Source: Monomorium pharaonis (lineage: Eukaryota > Arthropoda > Insecta > Hymenoptera > Formicidae). Taken from it: 64,000 bases of DNA. A model generated the notes under the pieces. That model did not search any database. It worked only from the letters and a program-made list of their open reading frames with translations, and was not told the origin of the DNA. Below, one piece after another: positions 11,245 through 24,005 of the stretch (position 1 is its first letter; the number at the start of each line of letters is the position of its first letter). Where the stretch lies: contig NC_050470.1 in assembly GCF_013373865.1 (NCBI RefSeq), positions 9,346,373 through 9,410,372 on the forward strand, written 5' to 3'. The position numbers were made by a program, and so were the translations under genes.

Positions 11245-12150
11245 AACGGCGAGGTCCAGGGCCAACAGCGTCAGCGTCAGCGCCAGCGCCCCTCACTCGC
11301 CGCCCTGCACCCGTTGTGTGCCCCCGCGACGGCGGGCACGGCCCTGCACCCCGCAGCCGCAGCGTTAACGCTGTCCCCAGTCCTACCGCCGCCGCCGCCA
11401 CCGGTACCGCCACCCCTGCCGCCGCCCACCTGTCTCCTGATAGCCACGCCGACCCTCTATCCGACCGTGCCGCCACCACCCCCGCCCCCGTTGCCAACCT
11501 TTTGGCCCTACTGATGATACACTGGCGGGCCTACCACACGTCGTCGGCCGGACGAGAGACGAACGCACGCGGGGACGATTCACCGGCTCTCCGAGGATGA
11601 GAAGATACGAGGAAAATGACCCGAGGGCGACACCGGATCGTCGCCGCGGCAAAAGGGAAACGTATGACGTCGCTGCGACGTGTGTCGGGTGTTTATTTTT
11701 GATCGAACGCGACAGACAGAGAGACGACCGGCGGCCGTTCTGCTGGCCGCCGCCGAAGTCTACCGGGTTCGAAAAGGGTATCCGCGTGAGTATTCTTGGA
11801 CACGACGTCTCTCTCTCTCTCTGTCGGGGGGTCTTCATCGCGGTCGCGGTCGAAGGCTTGGTAAAAAGGCTTTTCGACGACATGGTGTGTAACTCGACGC
11901 CGTGTAACGGTACGCGTGTCTCCTGCTGGAGATGCGAGACAGTTGTCAACGCGGCTCGGATCTCGGCGTCCGACGGGAGGAGGGGTGGTGGTGGGGTGTT
12001 AAGTGCAACGACACGTCGGAGTAGCAGCGTCGGTGCCGTTGAAGTCATGGGGAATCCTTCGCGGCCGGCTGGTCACGATTTTCGCGACGCTAGCCCGCGG
12101 GCTAGAGCGAGAAGACGGACGGCACGCCGCGTTCCAATTTTGGAGACCCC

Positions 12151-12158
12151 TGTAAATA
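12151..12158 (+). promoter_or_regulatory. Pumilio-type motif TGTAAATA in putative sm 3' UTR
   Basis: An exact match to the TGTANATA PUF-protein recognition consensus, about 900 bases after the sm stop codon. An 8-mer of this degeneracy is expected by chance every few kb in AT-rich DNA. Confidence 0.3.
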
Positions 12159-15100
12159 GCTCGGAGACCAGCGGCCTCCGACGCGCATACATATCAAAGG
12201 GCTTGGAAGTAAATCTGTATGTTTCGCGAGGAACACCGTGCGCGCGTACTTTCGTAGAAACGCTTCTCGCTCGAGGAATCGGCTGCGGTGCTCAGGTATT
12301 TCTTTGAAAAAGGGAGTGAAAAAAAAAGATAAATAAAGATCGTCTCTCGAGCAAGGCTGCGAATCGCCTCATGAGAGAAACGGTTCGGATGAAGACGGTC
12401 TAAAGGGGATAGAAACTTGTTGGTCGAGAGAAAACGGTAGCACTCCATTAAGCTGAGAGAGATGGAACGGCTCGAGGATACTGAAGCTGTCTCTCGGAAG
12501 AGAGGCAGAACTCGTGAGAAGTTCAACTCCTGCGAAAGAGAAATCGTTTTTCTGAAAGAGAGTTAAAAATACGATTTATCAGAAAAGGAACGGTTGAGAG
12601 GTGATAGAGAGCTCTCTCGGTATGACTGAAAGAAGATGGAATCTGTTTCCTGATGGCCGTCAAAAAGGTATCCATTGCGGGGTACTATTGATCCTTTTGG
12701 TGATGTGAAAACGCTCGAGGACGGTCCGACATCTCTTTGAGGAAGGGAATCGCCCGAGGAAGATCGAACCTCTCAGAAGAAGGGGCAACTGAGAAGATCG
12801 AGGAAATCCTCTCGGAAGAGGCGCGGTTTCGAGGAAACTGGAGGAGCCAGCCGTGCCGAGAGTGCGAAAAGTGCGGAATCCCTTGTGATTGCTCGCGAAG
12901 CAGACAGGTGGGCGCTGCTTCCACGCAAAGTCCGGACATATATATGGCGTCACGACCGCGACGAGACACGGCTCTCTCGTTCGTTCGCTCACGTCTCACG
13001 ATCCAACTCACATCCCAAAACTTACGGCGTCGCACGCGCGCGCGTGATGCCACGACATTTATTTCTTGAAGCTGCGAGCCGCACGCTCCTCGACGACCAT
13101 ACACTGTGGGATCCAATGAACGAAGAAGAACCGGAGATTTCTCAGCGACCACTTATTTAAAAAAAAAAAACATGGGAATAGAATTTTATGCGAGTGTTCA
13201 GAGGAATGATCTGAATCAATCGTGCTTCAAAAAAAAAAAAAAAAAAAACTAGGCGACCTGCGAGAACGCAGCCAAACCCCGCTTTAAGTGTCATGTAACG
13301 CGCTGCTCCATCGTCGTCGTGATAATCTCGACCCGCGACGAGCATCGTGCGGCAATGTTCTCCTCAGGCGCCGCTTACTGTACATCTATATTTTTTTTTT
13401 TAACATTAACGTTGATATATTTTAACACTCATCCGGATAACCTGATTTTTTGTAATGCAAAAATAATGATTTCCTATTTAGAACTCTTTGGTAAACGTGG
13501 CGATAATTTAGATGGCCGAATGATTTGCTACAACAACATTGTAATCCACATAGAGCAACTTTTGCATGCAATTCTCCTCTGCGATTTTTGCACTTAATCC
13601 TTATTAATCTATATGCCGCTGAAGAGCGCGAGAATATTTTATCGGGGCCATAATCGAATTTACAAAGAAATTTGAGCTATAAGACTTACATCGCTTTTGC
13701 TCTTGTGGTTTACCGTGTTTTTGTACTAGACGATTGTTTAGATTTTCGAATCTAATTGCAAATTTTATTTTAATTATGATATGATCGCGTTTTGCTTCGT
13801 ATGAAACTAAGGAAATCAGAAGGAAAAACGAATAATAATATTTATCGACAATTGTTACATAATATCTGTTTAATAAGTGCTTTTTTTTCAATTTAAACTT
13901 TGTTGCGTTATAGCTTTAGATCTTTATAATTTGAAATAAGAAAAAATAATAAAGCGTCACCATTTTTTAATGACACTTTTAATTGAGAAAAAAAATGGCA
14001 GTGATTTCTTTTCGCGGAAAAGAATTACGAGAATGGAATTTCTGCCGATTCCGGTTACCCGGATAAGGGTTAATCCCTCGAACGAACGTGAATGTTCGTT
14101 ACCGATTTTTCACCACCGGGGCGGCAACGTGAAAATTTCTATGGACTCTGGCCCTGACCTTTTCTTTCGTCGCGCGGGGCTTCTCGTGGGTCCTAAACGT
14201 TAACAATAAAGTTCTCTAGACTGCTACCAATTAAGAGGATTAAATCCGCTATCCGCTCACTTGCGTACACCTCCGCTTCTCCAGTCGAATAAACGAAGGA
14301 ATTCCCGGCTCACACCTTTTCCTCCTCCTCCCCCTCTTCCCTTTCCACTTCCTCTTCCACTTCAAGCTGTAGTGTTCAGGTTGCGACGAGACGACACGTA
14401 TCGCGGTGCTCGCACGCTCGAACGAGCGCCCGCGTGGCACTCTTACACCTTTGATCAGATCGTGGACTGCGAATGAAGAGTTTTATATATCGAAGCAAAA
14501 AAAAAAGAATAAAAAAACACGTACACACGATAATAAAAGAACAATGAAGTCGACGACACAACACACAATATATTAGTGTCCCTCGGTAATATTTTGTCGG
14601 GCCGGGGGGCGTTTTTATAAGAATGGTTTTAGATCTCCGAACAAATTTTGTGCGAAGCGAACCAAACGACTACTACTAAAATAAATAAATAGACTCTTTG
14701 ACTTTTCTCGGCCATACGTAACGTAAGATAATAAGGGCCGAAACGCGCGCGCCCTTGAGATATGCGTGAATATCAACCCGCCGTTTTGTCCATTGCCCGT
14801 GTGAAAGAGAGAGAGAGAGAGAGAAGGAGCGAAAGAGTGGGAGAGATAGAGAAAGAAAGAGACCTATATAAACGCAAATGAGATATAATTTAAATAAGAG
14901 TATAAAGTTTATATTCGAGGCAATATTTGTTACAATACGACACTAGGGAATAAGTTGTGTGTACCGTTTTAAAGAAAAAGAAAAAAAAGGCGGCTTTGGC
15001 TCGCCGCGAAGAGGACGCTGAAACTGTCGAAACGATCGCATAAATAAGGGATCGACGTATCGACGCGGGACGCGTGAATGCGTGAACGCGAGAGCAAAGG

Positions 15101-17386
15101 GGATAATAAAAGGAGAACAAATAAATGGTACTAAGCGACGCGCGCCGGTTCATTGCGCGTCGCGTCCGTCGTTTCGTTATCTTGCACTTGGACTCACGGT
15201 TGCGTTCGCGTTCCAACGATACATAGATTACTTTTTATCACGTGGGGTCCCCGGAAACCCGGATCCTATCCGGGGGATGAAGCGAAAAATTGTTTTACAT
15301 CACATTCTTCTATTTTTATTATTATTAATATTATTCTGTAATTACATATGTGTAAAATTTAAGTCGCGCCCGTAGGGGAGTACACATCACGTTTTGTCCG
15401 AGGAGCCCTTCGAGGTTTTTTGATTTAGTGAAAACCAGGACCTAAGGCGTATTAAGGCAAATTAGTCTCTAAGCAGTTTAGGACGTGTAACCATATCATA
15501 CAGTTTTGTAGATAAATATATATAAAATACATATACATATATATATATATTTATGTGATGCGGAGCACGGCGTTTAAATCAAGAGTGTATGTCGCTGCGT
15601 ACTCGATGCCCGATGGACGAATATTCGAGATAAGATATGTCACCGTGTCATAATAATTACCCGAGATCGCACTTGCGAGTAGGAAGTTCACTCAATGCTA
15701 ATTTCAGATATTTTGAAAAGTGCAACTTTCCTTTAAAGAATTTTGTCTTAAATTCTCACATTAATGAGAAAAATTTTTTTAATTATTTTTACTCGCGCTT
15801 GTCGCGTGAATAAGCTACGCTTTTCTTTTATTCTTTTTTTTTAATATTCAAGTCTTTCGTGTCATTCTTATTAACAAACGTTTACTATGCTTTTTTTGCG
15901 CGGCTATTTTAAAAAATACGCGATACATTGATGAAAAAAAAGACAGAAGAGAAATCGTAGTCTTTTTTTTTCAATAGATTTAATACATGTGCTTTCACGG
16001 AGAGTTGATTCTTTTTTTCTTGCACGGAAAAGAGAGAAACACATTTTCGATTTCGAGGAAATTACGTAGCCAGCGGTGCATCGTTTTCCATCGGCATCTC
16101 GACGGAGCGGCATTCTCGCGCGAGACGAGAATTCCGCTTCGGGTTTAACGGGACGCGTCGCGAGAGGAACGCGCGCTAAATCGTGGGATCGAGCACGCAT
16201 GGACCAGACTGTCGCTTATTTTCTGACACTTTACCCGCGCGCTAAGACTCCGGTAAAGTAAGGAACGTATGTAGAACGTATTTACAACGAACGCTCGTTT
16301 AACACATTCGTCCCGGTCGCCGTATTTTCGATCCGGCGCGAAAACACGCAAACGGGGATGAAAAGTGTCCCGAGCGTGTCCACCCGTCTCCCCCTCCTCC
16401 TCGACGTTCGACGATCTTTACATTTAACCCTTTTTCACGCGCGTGCTAAAGATAATTAGAACAAAACGAAATTAAAAAAAAAAAAACCCGAGAGCCGAGT
16501 TCTAGACTTGGCATTGTAGACGCGGCTGATGGTCCCTAATGATAGACGTTAAACGAGGACCGTAGAAGAGTAGTGTTGAAGAAGAAGAACGAAGTGAGAG
16601 CGAAGAGACTTTAGGCAGTTTCTTAGTTCGCGGGAAATTCCCTAAGGATAGCCGCTTGGTAATGTCGCGCGATAGAGTAACTGGCCGGGTGGAAGAGGGT
16701 TAAATCTGAACAGATACATAACGTAAAAGTAAATAAATATATTATATACATGTATATCATTTCGAGTACTGTGCATCAGAAGATGACGAGCCTCGCGCGA
16801 AAGGGTTGGGGGAGGGGGGGCGGAGAAGCTCACACGGATTGCATATCGACCCTCGACCGGAGCGCCCACGTCGATGTGACAGAACTGTAGAAAATCTCCC
16901 GGGAGATCGTATCGCACCGTACCGTAATTGCGCGTCGTATCGAAGGAGTTACGATCAGGAGAAACGACGACGAGATGTGCCCACGAACGGCGATAACGTA
17001 CAAGATATTCGGTCGTTCCGTTACGTGTCACCGGACGAGCTTGCATTTTCGTGTAGCCACCGTCGAGAGATGTTTAATTCCGCCGGATCGAACGTTTTCT
17101 TAACAACAACTAAATTTGTTTGCAGTTTGTGTATTTATTTTGGAAACGAAAAAAAAGGGGGGGGGGGAGGGAAATGTCCTATCGCGGGGAAGGGCACATC
17201 CGATTGATCGAAACGAAAAAGAAATTTAGGCTCGAGGAGGGGGTAAACATTCAAAATGTAAACCTCGGGAGCTTGCCGCTACAGTTAAGGGTTGAAATAG
17301 GGTGATACGTAGATAGACATAGAAAAGACACACGTTTACGACGTAAGATTGATCGCGCGTCTCTTTCCAGTGGACGAAGATATAGA

Positions 17387-17394
17387 TGTACATA
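17387..17394 (+). promoter_or_regulatory. Pumilio-type motif TGTACATA
   Basis: An exact TGTANATA match in the putative sm 3' UTR, 560 bases from a third match at 17946 (TGTATATA). Clustering slightly raises the chance that it is real. Confidence 0.3.
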
Positions 17395-17945
17395 GCTTAA
17401 TCTATCCTTTTTTTTTTTTTGGTACGAAGAGGAAACCCCCTACAAAAGTAAGTTCGCGTACTCTCTCTCTCTTGCGCTAAGTGTCACGCTTATATAGTGG
17501 ATCTAATTAAATTAAACACGTCGGTGGACGAGAAACGATAAATCGACAAATATCGTTATGTCGCGGAGTAAATAAATAAATAAATATACACCGCGTAGTA
17601 CAGATAATCCGGGACGGTCTCGCGGAGACATCTTCTGGTGAACAGGTTCTAAACGTGTACAAAATCAAATTGTAATTTGGTAGCCCGTAGTGTATCCTGT
17701 AAAACGGTACAGTATTCCAGGTAGAGTGGTATACATAGCACTGTGTATGTAAGCACGACTATACATGTTACTTCACACAGATACACGTGCGTACACGCGT
17801 ACATACATGCATAAAAATAAATAAAAAAACACCGAACTCGAGGTTGTAAAGATGAGCCATCTGTGTCGATAATTAATTGTAACTTTGAGAGCAAGCTATG
17901 GATAATAACTGGTTCTAGATCTTACTAATACATATCCCATCTATA

Positions 17946-17953
17946 TGTATATA
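17946..17953 (+). promoter_or_regulatory. Pumilio-type motif TGTATATA
   Basis: An exact TGTANATA match in the putative sm 3' UTR. It lies in an AT-rich stretch, so chance occurrence is plausible. Confidence 0.25.
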
Positions 17954-20900
17954 TTTGCAATCGCATGAAAATTAATTGATTAATTATCGATAATGTAATT
18001 ATCATTATCTTTATTATTAGTGTTATGATTATTTATGGCCCACGGCCGCGTTGCGAAAGCCCTGGGGCTGAATAAGTATGTTAAATGGACGTTGCGTTTA
18101 AGGCGTTAGGTTAATGCTCGTTAGTTAGATACTTAGGTGGTTACTGCAGCGTAGGTACATATCGTTAATATTGTTATTAATGGTATTGCGAAAGGGTATT
18201 AATACCGATGCGCTTTGATTTCTTTTGTATACTCGAAAAACGAGTTCCACACTTTTCCGATCTTCTCTGTCGTTGTCGGGCGGACTTTTTCCATTTTAAA
18301 ACAAGAAAGTCAACTTTACTTGTCACTCTGAAATGATTACATTACCTGCAAAATTACCAACACAAAAAGATTTGCATTAACATAACCCTTTGCGATTAAA
18401 TTAATTTAGTCGAAAAGAACAAAATAAATAAAATTTTTCTTAAGCTGCACTCTTTGATGTAATTAATTTGTATCGAGTCAATTCATTGGATCACATCATT
18501 ATCTTTTAAAATATCTCACAAAAGCACTGTTGTACCACAACATTCTTATAATATAGTGATTTTATTTTAACTATTTGATATTATAGATAAGTAAATCCGT
18601 GTAAATCTTTTATTTTACACCAGTTACTTAAATTTTAATCAATGCAAACTTATAATTTCCGTTTTGAACCGAATCCAGGAATGCGCGACAGATAATATCA
18701 CAAACAAAACGAATCAAAGCGCAGTGTAGCCTTTCTAGCGATCCCCAACGAAACCCAAGTATTACCGGTGACATATACCTTCTCCTACATATCAAATTCT
18801 AGACACCCCGAGCACTACCATGCGCCATATCAATGTTTCTAAGTGTCCACCCCCCTCTCTCGGTGTGTCCTCTCCTTCTCGTCTCCCCTGCCTTTTGCCT
18901 TTCGACGTTCCAAGTGAAAATTAGAGGCACGCCGATTACCGATCACTTTGCCCCTCTGTTCCATCCTCCCCTCTCGCGTCCTTCATCCTGCACCTTTTAT
19001 ACCCTGTTTCCAACCAAATTTTCCCACCTCGTTATTGTACATCGGAGCCGGAAGGGTCTCTAAGCTCTGTCTTCCCATCGCTGCGTGAAAAAAAAGACAA
19101 ATTAGATGTAATAAGATTTGTTGACTGTGTACACGTATACACATTATTATTAACGCATCGATCATGTGCATCACCAGCATACACATCCACCCACTCGCAC
19201 ACGACACCAGTTCACACACCACCGCGACACGACGGGGAACACGAGACCGCAGCCGCTGCGTCAGGATAGTCCAACGCTGGATCGCCAATGCCGAGATCGC
19301 AGTTCGCGAGTTTAGTTCTCGATTCTTCAGTTCTTAGGTCACATCGCACGAAAGGGATTTTATTGAAAAGAATCTCCCGTGCATCAAATGACACTCCAGA
19401 CGTGAGCTCAGCGATATTTCATGGAACAATAGCTTTTATTTTCCGTCTCCGCTCTTTTTTTTTTTTTTTTTTGTTTAACGCGACGAGCTTTTAAAATTCT
19501 GACGTGTCTCACTTGAACGAGAAGCGATCAAGTGATTTATCGCCAGGCGTGGTGGATTTTAATTTGCGATCATGAATTGGAGATTAACATTGCGTCACAC
19601 ATGCGATATCAGTTTTGTAACGCGCCGAAATTCGACGCTGTTTCATGTCGATCGAACGCAGCTCGCGTTTGGAAACCAGGACACGCGCTACCGTGAATTA
19701 CCAATTGAATTTTTAATTTCGCAGCTAACTCCTTTATTCATTCGCCCCCGCCGTCTATTGGGTCGCGGTGTGTCATTGCGTCCCGGGGAAGCCACAGAAA
19801 TTGGTACGGATACGAGAGAGACTTGGATCAAACAAGTTTGCGGACTCCCTGTTCCGGGAAGCTTGCGTTTAATTAATTTAATTAATTAAGTCCGACACGG
19901 AAAGGCGAGCGCGAGAACTGGCAAGCCGAAGGGCTGACGGCGGAAATTCGCGGCGCGTCGGTTCACCCCGGCCGAAGAGATTCGATTTGGCTGCTCAGTC
20001 GAGGAACGAATCCCGTTCGTCCGTTCCGCCCGGCCGTTCCGTGTATGGGCCATAATTTCGAGCCTAGCCGTGTCACCCAGGCATTGACCGTCCATAATAG
20101 CCTGTTGTGCCGCAGCGCGCCGTGGACATCGTAAGCCACGTCGTGGAAAACGATCTATTCACACCAAAAGACACGTACACGCACGAGCTCGACGGAGAAG
20201 TACAATAACGTGCATTACGGTGCCCGATGGGCGTGCTCTTATGACGTTTTTGAAGGTCTTCCACTTTTCGAGAGGATGTTCCCATCGAATTAAAAAAAAA
20301 AGTATTATGAGAAGTGAACTTATGATTGATTTTCGCTTTCAATCTCTTCTATTGATGTATGCATTTTTGTGAATTTTGGAGCGGGAGGTTTGCGTCTCCT
20401 CTCTGTTTAATCGCTTTATTAATATTTGACACAGACAAAAAATGTGATAATAAAATCTAAAATGTATAAAAGGAGAATTTTAATTCGGTATATGTCGACC
20501 ATCGGGGAGAAAAAAAGCGAAAGGACGGAAATTCGAAAACGTGGCGGAGCATCCCGCATCGGGTTGCATCTTGGCACAAGCTTGTACACAGATCGGCGAG
20601 AGACACGTTGTACACATACATACACACACATACATGGACACGCGCCAAAAATGTGGTTGCTCCTGAAAAAAAAAACGAAAACAAAAAAATAACGATGTAA
20701 TGTGTATATTAATACTACTGTATGTCGTACGCTCTAATGTTGTTTGAAGAGTTATTTGCGAGTCAATTATCTGTGCCTAGCAGCCCTGTGCACCCTATCA
20801 AATGTACCACCGTTCAGATGAAAAAGAAATGTCGAAACGGAAGAGAAGGAAAACGGAAGCGAACGAAAGAGGGAGATTGAAAAGCAAAGACGAATTCAGG

Positions 20901-23705
20901 CAACACGGAAGGAGGAGGGATGATAAGAGCAAAAAAAAAAAAAGAATTCGGAAAAAGAGATGTGTATAGTATCGAGCAGAACACGACACGACACGTGTGT
21001 TTCTCACAAATTGCACCCTGTATACATAGTTCGCACAATGATCTGTTCCTATTTTGGAATCAGTTTTTTCGAATTTGCCAAGAATGTATATCTACAGATT
21101 CTATATGAGAATATATATAGAAAAAAAAAAAAACTGGACATGAAATATAAAGTATTGAAATCTAGTTCTGAGAATTGTTAACCCTTTCGACCAAAGCGCG
21201 ATTTTTCCGGGGGAAGGGGTCGGAAACGCGCGTCGACTCTGTCGCACCCCCGGAAATTGATTCCCCTTTCGAACCAGGCAGCCTAATAGAAGCTTTTGTT
21301 CTTTCGCGCGATCGGACAGCGTGGATGTGCGGTATCTGCTCATGTTTTGTGGATCGAGAAATAGAAATAGCTTCATTACAGAAGAGAAGGTTACTTTTGT
21401 GGGAGAGAGGGAGAGAATGAGAACGGAAACGGCGCACGTGAAGGTGACAAACGTCTGGCTAGAATCCGATGGAGGAACGAATCTGGTTGAAATTAATTAT
21501 AACTTTGAAAGATTTATGTAATCTGTCTTTTATTTTAATTAATATAATGTTCTCTTGCAAAATATTTCACAATAAAATTAGACGCTCTTATTTTTTTGAA
21601 GAAGAAAGAAATGGAAGTATATATAAAATATTAAACGCAATTTAAATTGTATTATTAATAGCGTTAATTAATCGTCATAAATCTTTTAATCAATTTTTAA
21701 TAAGAATTATTGCTTCACCAAATTGTATATTTTCGATAAATTCAGTTACTTTTAATCCGATTTGCCCCCTGCTCGCCATTTTACGGGAGGGCATCTCTCA
21801 CCTTCACGTGGCGAATCTCGAGAAAGTGAAGAAAAAAGAAATGGCCGAACGATTCAACGGAATTAATATTAAAAAAGATATCGACGCGAAAAAAAAATCA
21901 CTAAGCATCGCGCTTCCCTTCTGGCGCACGCCGCCGACGGGGAAGGTGGGGGAGGGGGTAGCAACTAGGAAGCGAAGCTAAGAAAGGGAAAGACCGAAAT
22001 GACATTCAAAATCGCATGTACACGAGCTTTGCGACTCGGAACTCTGCTCGCAACAGAAATTATATAGATATAGTTATATATATATACACATATTATACCG
22101 TCACACACTGAACACAACAGCACAGCCACAACCACCACTACCACCACACCCACGCACATCCATATATATAAAAATATATATATATATTTATACATATACA
22201 TCTACATATATATTATATAAACTTATGTTACATCTCTATACGAATACGAGAGGGAATTTTTCTCACTCTACTCTTATGTAACTATCACACACCGGTGTAC
22301 ACGCTGTAGGAGTATATATGTGGGACGCCTGTATGTGTGTCTAGAAACTATCATCTGCTTCACTCAAATTCTCTGTCCGCGCGGAAACACACTGACGATC
22401 ACACGCCGCTTCTCGTCGTATCGTAACGCGGATTTACGTCATCGTCCGTGTAATTATCGCGTCCGTTTGTTCCGCTGTTGACGAGCCGATGCGCTTTCAT
22501 CCTCCTGATAATGCACTTGCGCGAATTTCAGAACAATAATTTGCAAACTTGTCGAGAGCCGCGGCGTAATTGTTGGACGACAAAGCTGTTTGCCAGTTTT
22601 GTTACGGTACACAGTTCAGCATGATAATTAATTCCTTTAATGTCAAACTTCGCATTAGCTGCGCTAAAACGTGCATGAAGGACGCGCGTTGAAGTCTCTC
22701 TAGAAGCACTTTTAAGGTCCCGGCGGCACTTAGAGAATTCACCTAGAGAAGTTTTTATATTAATTTAAATTTTTCATTAGACCGACGTGATTTGCAGTAT
22801 TTGCAGTAAGCGCAACGCAGGATGAAAGACGAGTTTTCTTCCGGTAGTTTCCGAAACGTTGCACGGAGATCGCAACGCGCATTTTTCGAGATGCGACCGA
22901 TAAAGGCGAAGCAGCGAGCGTGAATCGGTAAACATGATTGATCCCAGAAGTACCAAACTTTCTTTACTCGTGTCGCGCTATTAAAGGCATATATTTTCTT
23001 CTTTTTTTTTTTCTCGTTGAATGTTGAAACGCTTCTTGAAAACCCCCTGAGTTCGCTGTCACGTTTGTTTGCATCTGTGAGAATTAATATCGAAGCGTTT
23101 CGATCAATATCAATATCGATTTACGAACTGGAAAACTTTTTCCCACTTTTTCTCGCCCGAACTTGATACTTCTGGGATTGAAGGCGACAGATTTACAGGG
23201 GACAGGTCACGGGAAAAGAGATATAAGAGGGAGGAAAGAGTAATAAAAATGATTAAAAAAAAAAAAAAAATTATATACACAGTCATCGAGCGCCGATAGT
23301 AAAAGACATGGTAGGCTATTATTATCGCTAAATAGTCGCTAGCCGATAGTGATGTAGTTTATTCTTTAGAGTTATTTTAAGTTCTTAATTATATACGAGA
23401 GGAAAGGAAGGAAGTGGTTATATACTATAAACCGACTACTATCGTATCACATTACACACTGTAACACGTCGATTATAATGACAAGAATATTTACCTGTGC
23501 ATATTGACATATTATGGAGTCACATCATTAAAACATATACTACTCAATATATATATATATCCAGCGTCAGCGACTCGATTCATTGACACCCACACCATAT
23601 ACCACGGCATAATGTTGATAACTCGGAAACAGAACAATCAATCCCTGGAGGGTTTTAACTAGGACCCGATCTTTTGTTTTTAATTTTATTTTTTTTTTAT
23701 CGTGC

Positions 23706-24005
23706 AACTATAAAACGTAAATGATTAGTTAGTAGAAGCAGGTAATTTTGATGCAGTCAATTTTTAATAACGTTATGACAAATGTAGGCGATTATAAAAG
23801 ACGCGTCAGACTTTTTCCAATCAATTATGAATTATACATAATGCAGTGAATTTTTAATAACGTTTTTAATAACTATAAAACATAAATGATTAGTTAGTAG
23901 AAGCACAAAATTTTGATGCAGTCAATTTTTAATAACGTTATGATAAATGTAGGAGATTATAAAAGACGCGTCAGACTTTTTCCAATCAATTATGAATTAT
24001 ACATA
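23706..24005. repeat. 165-bp direct tandem duplication
   Basis: AACTATAAAACGTAAATGAT at 23706 recurs with one change at 23871, and the following 135 bases match closely. Shared blocks include GATTAGTTAGTAGAAGCA, GATGCAGTCAATTTTTAATA and AAAGACGCGTCAGACTTTTT. The period is 165 bp over about 1.8 units, with only a handful of substitutions, so the duplication is fairly young. Confidence 0.85.

Larger units (their letters stand above)
11245..18300 (+). other. probable long 3' untranslated region of sm
   Basis: No MITE and no convincing coding frame was found over about 7 kb after the sm stop codon. The sequence is GC-rich to about 12.3 kb, including a low-complexity CCG/CCACC stretch at 11380-11500, and then mixed. 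AATAAA hexamers occur at 12332, 14205 and in the AATAAATAAATA runs near 14680 and 17570. Three TGTANATA (Pumilio-type) motifs lie at 12151, 17387 and 17946. The long open frames in 11.2-13.1 kb lie in GC-rich DNA on both strands and look fortuitous. The true 3' end cannot be set from the sequence alone. Confidence 0.45.

Noticed and set aside
11383..12307. Long open frames on both strands (more than 200 codons) just after the sm stop codon
   Set aside because: They lie in CG-rich DNA where stop codons are scarce, overlap each other on opposite strands, are Arg/Pro/Ser-rich without domains, and sit where the sm 3' UTR is expected.
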